Source of the DNA: Rufibacter sp. XAAS-G3-1
GTDB lineage: Bacteria; Bacteroidota; Bacteroidia; Cytophagales; Hymenobacteraceae
DNA length: 64,000 nt
NCBI RefSeq assembly: GCF_013623775.1
Contig: NZ_JABFAM010000016.1
Location: 1-64,000 of the forward strand
Reading direction: 5' to 3'
Shown: piece by piece, positions 54,049 to 62,946 of the stretch
How positions within the stretch are numbered: position 1 is the first letter of the stretch
How the letters are laid out: the number at the start of each line of letters is the position of its first letter
The notes under the pieces: generated by a model
The model's database searches: none
Told to the model about the DNA's origin: nothing
The model's input: only the letters and a program-made list of their open reading frames with translations
Position numbers and translations under genes: made by a program

Positions 54049-57000
54049 ATGAAAGGTAATATTACTCAAAATCCCAGGTCTACGATTTTCCATCGTTCTG
54101 GGGCTGAAATCTTGAAACTAGCCCTTTTGCTGGTGGTTTCTCTTATGATGAGCGTGCCAGCCATGGCCCAGTCGGTTACCATTACCGGAAGGGTATTGGA
54201 TAATACCGGTTCCGGTATGCCGGGTGTTACTGTCCTGCTGAAAGGCACCACTACGGCCGCACCTACAGATGTGCAAGGGAATTACTCTCTGTCTGTGCCT
54301 AGTGCCACTGGTACCTTGGTGTACTCCTTTATTGGGTATGTGACCCAGGAAGTAGCCATCAATGGAAGAACTACGATCAATGTGACCCTAGCGAATGACC
54401 AGCAGACCATTGATGAGGTGGTAGTAGTAGGGTATGGCGTTCAGAGGGCAGAGGCGGTGACCGGCTCCGTTGCCTCTATAAGTGCAGAAGAGATCAACCA
54501 GGTGCCGTCTGGTAATATCACGCAGGCCTTGCAGGGACGTTTGCCAGGTGTGGAGTTTGCGCAGTCATCCTCTCAGCCAGGTGCCTCCATGCAAATCCGG
54601 ATTCGCGGTACGCGCTCCATCTCTGGCGGAAATGATCCCTTGGTGGTGCTGGATGGTATTCCCTTCCCAGGGGCTATCTCAGATATCAACCCCAATGACA
54701 TCCAGAGCGTTGATATCTTGAAAGATGCATCGGCCACCGCTATTTATGGCTCGCGTGGTGCCAACGGCGTAATATTGGTTACCACCAAAACAGGGAAAGC
54801 AGGGCAGAAGCCACAAGTAAGCTACAATGGCTTTCACGGCGTGAAGAATGTTTTTGCCAAATATGACATGATGAACGGCCCAGAGCTTTTTGCGCTGCGT
54901 CAGGCGGCCGGAGCCGGGCAGTTTGCGGGCCGTTTAGGGCTAGACGAAGCGGAAGACGTAGACACAGATTGGCAAGACCTGCTCTACCGGACGGCTATCA
55001 CCACAAACCACAACGTAGGTGTGACCGGTGGTACAGAACAAGGCCGCTACAACTTCAGTGTAGGGTATTTCAAGGATCAAGGTGTTATCCCTACCCAGCA
55101 GTTCACCCGTGGCTCCATACGGGGTGGTCTTGATCAGGGAATTGGGAAACATTTCCGGGTAGGCTTCACTACCTTCAACAACTACAGCTTGTCTGAAGGC
55201 TCTAACGTGGGGCTGTACAATATTCTGAGCATGTCTCCGCTTGCCAATCCATATAATGCTGATGGCTCTTTGAAAAGAACCGTAAGAATGCCTTTGGATG
55301 AAACCTGGCTCTATACAAGAGACATGTTGGAAGATGGAGGTCTGGATGATCTATGGTTAAACCAAACCAGGGCTTTTGCCACCTACAACACCCTTTACGC
55401 GGAAGTGCAAATCCCGGGAGTGGAAGGCTTGAAGTACCGCGCCAACGTGGGCCTTAACTACCGCCAGAGCAATGGAGGCGCTTACACGGCAGCAGGGATC
55501 AACAACATCCTGGCAACCACCCCTTCCACTGCTTCTGTGAGCAACCAGGCAACCACTGACTGGACGATTGAAAACATATTGACCTACGACCGCACTTTTG
55601 CCGAAAAGCACAACGTGAATGTAGTAGGCTTGTACTCTGCCTCTGAAAATAGACTGAACGGCTCAAGCATGTCTGCTAGGGATATTCCATCAGACGCTTT
55701 CCAATTCTACAACCTTGGACAGGCTGCCGGAGAAATCACGGTTAATCCTGATAATCAGCCCTATAGGCAATACGGCTTGCTGTCCTGGATGGGCCGTGCC
55801 ATGTACTCCTACGATGACCGCTATATGATCAGCGCAACCGTACGCTCCGATGGCTCCTCCAGATTGGCTCCGGGATACCAATGGAATACCTATCCTGCCG
55901 TATCTGTTGGTTGGAATATCGCCAGAGAAGCCTTCATGGAGAATATCACCGCAGTGGATATGTTGAAACTGCGGGTGGGCTACGGAATAACCTCTAACCA
56001 AGGCATTGCTCCCTACTCTACTCTTGGACGTTTGAGTACCAGACCTTACAACTTTGGCCCTGATAATTACGCAACCGGGTACTACCCTACGGAACTGCCT
56101 AATCCTAGATTAGGATGGGAGTTTTCTAAAACATGGAACTACGGGTTGGATTTCGCCCTCTTAAACAACCGCCTGTCTGGTACAGTGGAATACTATGTCA
56201 CCAATACCGAAGACGTACTGCTGAGCCTTACCTTGCCTCCTACAGCAGGTGTGAACAGCTATACGGGAAATATAGGGACAATTCAAAATAAAGGACTGGA
56301 GTTCTCGCTTAATGGTCTCATACTGGACAACCTCAACGGTTGGACTTGGGAAGCCGGTGTTAACCTCTACGGCAACCGCAACAAAATCACCTCGCTTTCT
56401 TCGGGAGCACCTGATGATAGAACTAACTGGTTATTTGTTGGTCAGCCCGTCAATGTGATCTATGATTATGAGAGACTTGGCCTCTGGCAGGAGGAAGACC
56501 CGTACAGAAGCATCCTTGAACCAGGTGGAACCGTGGGTATGATCAAAGTGAGATACACGGGAGAGTACAATGCCGATGGTACCCCTGTAAGAGCCATAGG
56601 GCCTGATGACCGGCAAGTCCTGAACGCAAATCCTGATTTCCAGGGCGGTTTCAACACCCGGGTTGGGTTTAAGGGTTTTGACCTGACCATGGTGGGAGCC
56701 TTTCAGAGAGGTGGGCTTCTCAACAGTACGCTTTACGGAGCACAAGGCTATTTGAACATGTTGAACGGACGTCGTGGAAACGTTGCGGTTGACTACTGGA
56801 CACCGGAAAACACAGACGCCCGCTATCCAAATCCGGCCGGCATAAGAAGTGGCGATAACCCTAAATATGCCAGCACCCTGGGTTACTTTGACGCCTCCTA
56901 CCTGAAGATACGCACCATCACGCTTGGTTATAACTTCCAAAGTAGCAACTGGTTGCAGAAAGCTGGTGTCAGCAATCTGCGCCTTTACGCTACCACGCAA

Positions 57001-57177
57001 AACCCATTTGTGATGTTCTCGCCTTACCACAGAGAATCTGGTATGGACCCTGAAACCAACTCCTACGCAGACCAAAACGTGGCGGTAACAACCGGTACCC
57101 CAGCCCGTCTGCTTACTATTGGCACTAATGCACCTTCTACGCGCAACTACCTGTTTGGTCTCAATATCACATTCTAA
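54049..57177 (+). CDS. SusC/RagA-family TonB-linked outer membrane protein
   Basis: 1042 residues. The signal region ends AMAQSV at about 41. A carboxypeptidase-like domain (about 42-125, ITGRVLDNTGSGMPGVTVLL) is followed by the TonB-box-like DEVVVVGYG, the plug (GNITQALQGRLPGVEF, VLDGIPFPGAI, ILKDASATAIYGSRGANGVI) and a barrel ending LNITF. It pairs with the SusD protein 12 bp downstream to bind and import oligosaccharides; the locus indicates glucurono-xylo-oligosaccharides. The LacI-type site at its promoter suggests substrate induction. Confidence 0.96.
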   Translation: MKGNITQNPRSTIFHRSGAEILKLALLLVVSLMMSVPAMAQSVTITGRVLDNTGSGMPGVTVLLKGTTTAAPTDVQGNYSLSVPSATGTLVYSFIGYVTQEVAINGRTTINVTLANDQQTIDEVVVVGYGVQRAEAVTGSVASISAEEINQVPSGNITQALQGRLPGVEFAQSSSQPGASMQIRIRGTRSISGGNDPLVVLDGIPFPGAISDINPNDIQSVDILKDASATAIYGSRGANGVILVTTKTGKAGQKPQVSYNGFHGVKNVFAKYDMMNGPELFALRQAAGAGQFAGRLGLDEAEDVDTDWQDLLYRTAITTNHNVGVTGGTEQGRYNFSVGYFKDQGVIPTQQFTRGSIRGGLDQGIGKHFRVGFTTFNNYSLSEGSNVGLYNILSMSPLANPYNADGSLKRTVRMPLDETWLYTRDMLEDGGLDDLWLNQTRAFATYNTLYAEVQIPGVEGLKYRANVGLNYRQSNGGAYTAAGINNILATTPSTASVSNQATTDWTIENILTYDRTFAEKHNVNVVGLYSASENRLNGSSMSARDIPSDAFQFYNLGQAAGEITVNPDNQPYRQYGLLSWMGRAMYSYDDRYMISATVRSDGSSRLAPGYQWNTYPAVSVGWNIAREAFMENITAVDMLKLRVGYGITSNQGIAPYSTLGRLSTRPYNFGPDNYATGYYPTELPNPRLGWEFSKTWNYGLDFALLNNRLSGTVEYYVTNTEDVLLSLTLPPTAGVNSYTGNIGTIQNKGLEFSLNGLILDNLNGWTWEAGVNLYGNRNKITSLSSGAPDDRTNWLFVGQPVNVIYDYERLGLWQEEDPYRSILEPGGTVGMIKVRYTGEYNADGTPVRAIGPDDRQVLNANPDFQGGFNTRVGFKGFDLTMVGAFQRGGLLNSTLYGAQGYLNMLNGRRGNVAVDYWTPENTDARYPNPAGIRSGDNPKYASTLGYFDASYLKIRTITLGYNFQSSNWLQKAGVSNLRLYATTQNPFVMFSPYHRESGMDPETNSYADQNVAVTTGTPARLLTIGTNAPSTRNYLFGLNITF

Positions 57178-57189
57178 TCAAAGAAGAGC

Positions 57190-59139
57190 ATGAAATTCAT
57201 AAAATATAAAGCTTTTATAGGGACAGCGTTGACACTGGCATTGTCCATGTCAGCCTGCGAAAGTGTGCTGGAAGAAGAGCCCCGTTCTACTTATACCCCT
57301 GAGTTTTTCAAAACTGAACGAGGCGTCCAAGGTGGAATAACCTCAATGTACGCCCACCTGCGCTATATCTACGGACAGGCCTACTACTACAACGCCACCC
57401 AGACCGGTACCGATGAAGTGACCTATGCGCAGAGTGCAGACCAGAACTTTTTGGTAATGGATCTTTCCGGCCGGGGCGAAATCACGCCTCAGGACAGCCG
57501 GGCCGATGTCTTGTGGGGAGCCGCCTTCTCTAACATCAACACTGCCAACGGGGTCATTGAAAATGCCGCCGCAGTAGGAACCATCTCAGATGCACTAATT
57601 GCCGAAGCCAGGTTCTTCCGCGCCTTCGATTACTTTGAGCTGGTAAAAACGTTTGGCGGCGTGCCTTTGGATTTGGGCGCAGGGGAGTTGAAGTTTAACA
57701 TCAATCCCTCCAGAACCTCTGTCCGCAATACGGTACCCGAGGTTTATACCAGAGCTATCTTCCCTGATCTGCTAAAAGCGATAGAAGATTTACCGGCAAA
57801 TCCACGGGTGACCGGGGGCGTAACAAAAACTGTGGCGCGTCTTTATCTGTCAAAAGCCTACCTCACGTACGCCTGGTGGTTGGAGAACCCTAAAAATATT
57901 CCTACCTACCCAGAAACTCCCCGTACTGACCCAGATGGCAAAACTGCCCAGTGGTATTACCAGCAGGCATACGACGTGGCCTTGGCAGGCATCAACAATC
58001 CAGGACCTTACCGTCTGCAGGGTACCTACTATGATGTAAACCTGGGATCAAATGACCGCAACAGCGAAACCATGCTGTACGCCGACCATACGGAAACCAG
58101 CGAATTCTATAACGCATCTAGCCTTACCTTTTCCAACGGGGGAGCCCCTGAAAATTTTGCCGGCTGGATGATGACCTGGAACTACACCAACCTTAGAAGC
58201 GGAACCAACCCAAACTGGTCTAGTACGGTTAGTTCTGTGCAACGCGAAGCCTCGCAAGATTTAGGACGTCCCTGGACACGTATGGCTCCCACCATCGGGG
58301 TATTCACCAATACCTTTGCCGACAAGACAAACGATTCTCGCTACGATGGTACCTTTACAAGCGTTTACCGGGGCAACTGGCCTAAAGCAGGTGTCACGAC
58401 AGAGGTGTTATACAACGCGAACGGTTTGCCCGTTAGGCCGGGTGATGCAATCCTTACGTTCCTGAACGAAGAGCCGGCTACGGCTATCACGTATCCTGCC
58501 GGAGCAGGTAGAAGTGGTGTGGGGGCAGGTGAATTGCCGGGACGGTCAGACTTTGTGATTTCGCCAAGCGGCATCAGCAGAATCGTGTATCCTGGGCTTT
58601 GGAAACTTGGCCCTTACCGTACAGACAATGGCACCGGCTTAGGTCAGCCAAACGCCGCCAGTACCCGTCCCTTCAACATTGCCAAGTTCTCGGAACTCTA
58701 CTTTGTAGCCGCTGAGGCAGCCGTGAAGGGAGCAACCGGAAGCATGAGCGCCAGAGAATTGATCAATGTTATCCGGGCACGTGCCGGTAAGTGGCGCTTT
58801 AACAATAACGCGAATGTGGTGAAAGTGCAAGACAACAGCGCGGCCATGGTGGCGGCCACGCCAGCTACCATAGACATCAACTATATTCTGGCTGAGCGTT
58901 CGCGTGAGTTTTATGGCGAAGGGTACCGCTGGTTTGATTTGGTTCGCACCCAGAAATGGGAGGAGCTCGCTTCTACTTACCAAATTGGAGGAAACAGCTA
59001 CGGAAACCATACGCCTCAAACGGTAACACGCAACATTAAACCCTATCATTATCTTCGCCCCATTCCGCAAGGGCAGCTAGATGCGATGGAAATGAGCGCA
59101 GCAGAAAAAGCGGCATACCAAAACCCTGGCTATTTATAG
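57190..59139 (+). CDS. SusD/RagB-family surface glycan-binding lipoprotein
   Basis: 649 residues. Lipobox SAC at Cys23. N-terminal SusD-like segment (EEEPRSTYTPEFFKTERGVQ), tetratricopeptide-like helices (LIAEARFFRAFDYFELVKTFGGVPL, ARLYLSKAYLTYAWWL) and the RagB C-terminal pattern ILAERSREFYGEGYRWFDLVRT and YLRPIPQGQLDAM. It forms the lid of the SusC transporter and binds the glycan. A strong terminator follows 17 bp after the stop. Confidence 0.96.
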   Translation: MKFIKYKAFIGTALTLALSMSACESVLEEEPRSTYTPEFFKTERGVQGGITSMYAHLRYIYGQAYYYNATQTGTDEVTYAQSADQNFLVMDLSGRGEITPQDSRADVLWGAAFSNINTANGVIENAAAVGTISDALIAEARFFRAFDYFELVKTFGGVPLDLGAGELKFNINPSRTSVRNTVPEVYTRAIFPDLLKAIEDLPANPRVTGGVTKTVARLYLSKAYLTYAWWLENPKNIPTYPETPRTDPDGKTAQWYYQQAYDVALAGINNPGPYRLQGTYYDVNLGSNDRNSETMLYADHTETSEFYNASSLTFSNGGAPENFAGWMMTWNYTNLRSGTNPNWSSTVSSVQREASQDLGRPWTRMAPTIGVFTNTFADKTNDSRYDGTFTSVYRGNWPKAGVTTEVLYNANGLPVRPGDAILTFLNEEPATAITYPAGAGRSGVGAGELPGRSDFVISPSGISRIVYPGLWKLGPYRTDNGTGLGQPNAASTRPFNIAKFSELYFVAAEAAVKGATGSMSARELINVIRARAGKWRFNNNANVVKVQDNSAAMVAATPATIDINYILAERSREFYGEGYRWFDLVRTQKWEELASTYQIGGNSYGNHTPQTVTRNIKPYHYLRPIPQGQLDAMEMSAAEKAAYQNPGYL

Positions 59140-59156
59140 TCTGATGAATAAGGATT

Positions 59157-59197
59157 GAAAAAATTGGTTGCCCGAATTGGGCAGCCAATTTTTTTTA
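59157..59197 (+). terminator. Terminator after susCD
   Basis: AAAATTGG..CCC/GGG..CCAATTTT arms followed by a run of T. It separates susCD from the catabolic genes downstream. Confidence 0.85.
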
Positions 59198-59876
59198 CCA
59201 TGGTATCCTATCTCTGACCTTCCGCAGAAAGCGACCTCACCCCAGTCCCTCTCCAACGGAGAGCGGAGCCCCGCTGATGCGTTTTGGGGCTCTTTTGCGG
59301 AAAACGGGCCCAAAACGCGAATGCCTGCCTGTGAGGTCTCCAAAGCCTCGCCGGTGTAGAACCTACTGGCGCGCGACTCCAGTCTCGTGACAAAGGATGA
59401 AGCGGGTCTCCAGACTCGCCGGGAGTTACCGGCAGGGTTGCGTAACATCAGCTATTAAGTTATGTTCTGTCCTCCTGAAAGGAGGACAAAGAAAAAACGT
59501 ATCATTATTTGTGTCTCTTTACTTATTGAAGCTGTTTAGAGTTTTACGTCTGTTTTCCTAAAAACGCCCTGAAAACGGCGGTACAAGCGCATGCTTGCGG
59601 CAGTATGCCAATAACGGCTTCTTGTTTTTGGCCTGTTTTCATAAAAGTAGCCTAAAAACCAGAGGCATGACCGGAGGTTTGCCCCAGAGGAATTGCTTTA
59701 AATGCCGGTTCATGAAAAACTCTAAACAGGTTCATTATTAATTGTTGCTTTGGAGGAAGAGTAAAAAGTGCTGGCCACATATCCTAGTGTAAGGTTTGGT
59801 GCTGACCAATTTAGAGACTCCAGTTTCTACTTTGGCAGGACATTCAGACCCAGTCTTGCAAACCAATTTTATAAAA
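59198..59876. other. Repeat-filled intergenic region before GH43
   Basis: No gene. It includes a reversed CTCACCCCAGTCCCTCTCC hairpin (about 59236-59275), hairpins at 59281-59317, about 59543-59578 and 59624-59659, a reversed CTCGCCGG..CGAGACT repeat (about 59375-59425) and the composite repeat. The GH43 promoter should lie between 59731 and 59876, but no clear operator was found there. Confidence 0.55.
59621..59730 (+). repeat. Composite intergenic repeat, copy 2
   Basis: It matches 14305-14415 over its whole length (hairpin, GGTTTGCCCCAGAGG, TTTAAATGCC, CTCTAAACAGG) and, reversed, 39301-39407. Confidence 0.65.
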
Positions 59877-61628
59877 ATGCGCATGAATCAGAAAAGTCTC
59901 CTTAAAAAAGCGTTCTTATTACTTACCTGTTGCTTTTGCCTTTTCAGTAGGCCCACCTTCGCACAGGACAATCAGAAGTTCCTGAATCCTATTTTGGCAG
60001 GTTTTTACCCAGACCCCGCTATCTGCCGGGTGGGAGATGACTATTACCTCATTCTCTCTTCCTTCGCCTACTACCCCGGAGTGCCTATTTTCCACAGCAA
60101 GGATTTGGTGAACTGGAGCCAGATAGGCAACATTCTGGACAGGCCAGAACAACTCAACCTGGATAAGCACCGGATAACCAGAGGCATCTTCGCCCCTACG
60201 CTTTCCTACCATGCGGGGGTATACTACATGGTAACCACCCTAATTGACCGAGGCGGGAATTTTGTGGTGACCGCCACCAATCCGGCGGGCCCGTGGTCTA
60301 ACCCGGTTTGGCTGAAGGATGTCCATGGCATTGACCCCTCCTTGTTTTTTGACGAGGACGGAAAAGCCTATATCATCTACAACAGCGATGCACCCGATAA
60401 CAAGCCGCTCTACGATGGGCACCGTACCATCAAGATGCAGGAGTTTGACTACAAGAACCTGAAAACCACCAGTGCACCTATCATTCTGGTAAACGGCGGC
60501 GTAGACATTTCAAAAAAGCCGGTCTGGATTGAGGGCCCGCACCTGTACAAAAAAGACGGCTACTACTACCTCATGGCGGCAGAGGGCGGCACCAGCGTGA
60601 ACCACTCAGAGGTAATCCTCAGAAGCAAAAAAGTGAACGGCGACTTTGTGCCCAACCCGAACAACCCAATCCTGACGCAGCGTCATTTACCGGCCAACCG
60701 CAAGAACCCTATCTCTGCCACCGGCCACGCCGACCTGGTACAGACGCAGAACGGCGAATGGTGGGCCGTGTTTCTGGCTACCCGCCCTTATGACACCGAA
60801 GACCACTACAACATAGGCCGCGAAACCTTCCTGGCGCCTGTTACCTGGAAAGACGGCTGGCCTATTATCAACCCTGATTTTGAGGAGGTGCAGTATTCCT
60901 ACCAACGTCCAAAATTGCCCCAGGGGAAGGCCCCTAAGCTTCCGGTAAACGGAAACTTCACCTATAGAGAAGAATTCAAGGAGAATAAACTACCCATGTA
61001 CTGGCTGACGCTCCGCACCCCGCGCTCTGAGTGGTACAGCCTGAGCAAACCATCAGGGAGCCTGACGCTGGAGGTAAGGCCGGAGACGGTTTCCGGTTTA
61101 GATAACCCTTCGTTCGTGGCCAGAAGGCAGCAGCATATCTACGGGAATGCCAGCGCTAAAATGGATTTCAAACCAGCGTCCTCAAACGAGTTCGCCGGGA
61201 TAGTGGCGTTACAGAGTGAGCAGCATTACTATGCCCTGGGCAAGACCATTTCCAACGGCAAGGAAGTAGTGCAGCTGCGGAAGTCACAAAAAGCTGCCGA
61301 ACCGGGTAGTCCGGAAACAACCGTGCTGGCGGAGGCTCCTTTGAAAAGGAAAGACACGAAAAAGCCGCTCTACCTCAAAGTGGAGTTCAAAGCCGGTCAA
61401 TACGCTTTCTACTATGGCACAAAAGAAGGAGACTGGGCGCTGCTACAAGATCATGTGGACGGAACCTTCCTGAGTACGCGCATAGCAGGGGGCTTTGTGG
61501 GAGTAACCCTAGGCATGTATGCCACCTCGCAAGGAAAGCCCTCCACCGGAAAGGCAACGTTTGACTGGTTTCATTACGAAGGCAAAGACCCCATATATGA
61601 GACCATCACAACTGCGAAGGCTAAATAA
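59877..61628 (+). CDS. GH43 beta-xylosidase/arabinofuranosidase-like enzyme
   Basis: 583 residues from ATG 59877 (or 59883); the longer frame from 59796 would put 27 residues before an evident signal peptide (KKAFLLLTCCFCLFSRPTFAQ). Five-bladed propeller with catalytic acids: base Asp in FYPDPA, pKa modulator Asp in HGIDPSLFFDEDG, acid Glu in WIEGPHLY. A C-terminal beta-sandwich follows (about 380-583, GH43_C2-like). It would trim xylose or arabinose from oligosaccharides. First gene of the third unit, 137 bp before uxuA. Confidence 0.93.
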   Translation: MRMNQKSLLKKAFLLLTCCFCLFSRPTFAQDNQKFLNPILAGFYPDPAICRVGDDYYLILSSFAYYPGVPIFHSKDLVNWSQIGNILDRPEQLNLDKHRITRGIFAPTLSYHAGVYYMVTTLIDRGGNFVVTATNPAGPWSNPVWLKDVHGIDPSLFFDEDGKAYIIYNSDAPDNKPLYDGHRTIKMQEFDYKNLKTTSAPIILVNGGVDISKKPVWIEGPHLYKKDGYYYLMAAEGGTSVNHSEVILRSKKVNGDFVPNPNNPILTQRHLPANRKNPISATGHADLVQTQNGEWWAVFLATRPYDTEDHYNIGRETFLAPVTWKDGWPIINPDFEEVQYSYQRPKLPQGKAPKLPVNGNFTYREEFKENKLPMYWLTLRTPRSEWYSLSKPSGSLTLEVRPETVSGLDNPSFVARRQQHIYGNASAKMDFKPASSNEFAGIVALQSEQHYYALGKTISNGKEVVQLRKSQKAAEPGSPETTVLAEAPLKRKDTKKPLYLKVEFKAGQYAFYYGTKEGDWALLQDHVDGTFLSTRIAGGFVGVTLGMYATSQGKPSTGKATFDWFHYEGKDPIYETITTAKAK

Positions 61629-61728
61629 AGGCTATTTAGCGCATTCCGGTAGGCAAGTATGGAATCCAGAGGCTGTACAAATAAGAGGTGCTTTGCTGCT
61701 CAAGATTTCTTTAAATCAATTATTACCA

Positions 61729-61744
61729 TCAACGTAACCGTTGA
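61729..61744. promoter_or_regulatory. Palindrome upstream of uxuA
   Basis: TCAACG-TAAC-CGTTGA, 6-bp arms, 22 bp before the uxuA start. It does not fit the LacI-type pattern found elsewhere in the locus. It may be an operator for another uronate regulator or a small RNA hairpin. Confidence 0.35.
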
Positions 61745-61765
61745 CCTTTAAACTATCTAAAAACT

Positions 61766-62935
61766 ATGTCATTACTTCAAAGCTGGAGATGGTACGGGCC
61801 CAGTGACCCTGTCACCTTGCAGGATGTGAAACAAGCCGGTGCCACCGGAATCGTGAGTGCCTTACACCATATTCCGCACGGGGCGGTGTGGCCCCTAGAG
61901 GAAATCCAGGAGCGGAAACGCATCATTGAGGAAAGCGGGCTTGTGTGGGCAGTGGTGGAAAGCGTGCCGGTACACGAGTCCATCAAAACCCGCGCGGCTG
62001 ATTGTGAGCAGTATTTGGAAAATTACCGCCAATCGCTCCGCAACCTGGCTGCCTGTGGCCTAACCACCATCTGCTACAACTTCATGCCCGTGCTGGACTG
62101 GACTAGAACCAACCTGGCCTATGAACTGCAAAACGGGGCCAAAGCCCTCTACTTTGACTGGGTAGACCTAGCCGTTTTTGACCTGTTTATCTTAAAAAGA
62201 GAAGGAGCCGAGCAGGATTACGCCAAGGCCGTAGTGCAGCAAGCCAAAGTCCGTTATGCCTCTTACACCCCAGATAAGCTGGAGCAGCTAAGCGAGATCA
62301 TCCGGATGGGCGTGCCCATGGAGGGCTTCATTTCGCTGGAACACCTCACGCAGAGCATCGGCATTTACAAAAACATGGGCCATGCCGGACTTCGCGAAAA
62401 CCTGGCGTATTTCCTGGAGTCTATTATGGACGTTTGTGAGGAAAACGGGCTTAAAATGACCATCCACCCAGATGATCCGCCTTATCCCATTCTAGGTTTG
62501 CCAAGAATCGCCTCTAACCAAGAAGACCTGGAGTTCATTCTGAGCAGGGTAGACCGGGCACCCAACGGTATCTGCTTCTGTACCGGTTCATTGGGAGCCG
62601 GTGGGCACAACAACCCGGTGGAGATTCTGAAGTCTGTAGGGCACCGCGTGTACTTCGCGCACTTGCGCAACGTGCTGAAAGACGAGAACGGCAACTTCTA
62701 TGAGTCTGACCACCTGGCCGGCGACGTGGACATGTACGGCGTGATGAAAGAATTGGTAGCCATTAACCGTACCCGGCAAGAGCCTATCCCGTTCAGGCCA
62801 GACCACGGGCACCAGATGCTGGACGATTTGCACAAAATCACGAATCCCGGCTATTCGGCCATTGGCAGGTTGCGGGGCTTGGCAGAACTGAGAGGTTTGG
62901 AAATGGGCATTGAAAGAACCGTTTACCCTTCATAA
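61766..62935 (+). CDS. uxuA: Mannonate dehydratase
   Basis: 389 residues, normal length. TIM-barrel UxuA with MSLLQSWRWYGPSDPVTLQD at the start, TIHPDDPP (metal ligands), ICFCTGSLGAG (Cys ligand), YFAHLRNV and FRPDHGHQMLDD. It dehydrates D-mannonate to 2-keto-3-deoxy-D-gluconate in the cytoplasm, using Mn2+ or Fe2+. It lies 11 bp before uxaC, the enzyme two steps earlier in the route. Confidence 0.97.
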   Translation: MSLLQSWRWYGPSDPVTLQDVKQAGATGIVSALHHIPHGAVWPLEEIQERKRIIEESGLVWAVVESVPVHESIKTRAADCEQYLENYRQSLRNLAACGLTTICYNFMPVLDWTRTNLAYELQNGAKALYFDWVDLAVFDLFILKREGAEQDYAKAVVQQAKVRYASYTPDKLEQLSEIIRMGVPMEGFISLEHLTQSIGIYKNMGHAGLRENLAYFLESIMDVCEENGLKMTIHPDDPPYPILGLPRIASNQEDLEFILSRVDRAPNGICFCTGSLGAGGHNNPVEILKSVGHRVYFAHLRNVLKDENGNFYESDHLAGDVDMYGVMKELVAINRTRQEPIPFRPDHGHQMLDDLHKITNPGYSAIGRLRGLAELRGLEMGIERTVYPS

Positions 62936-62946
62936 TCAACACGACT

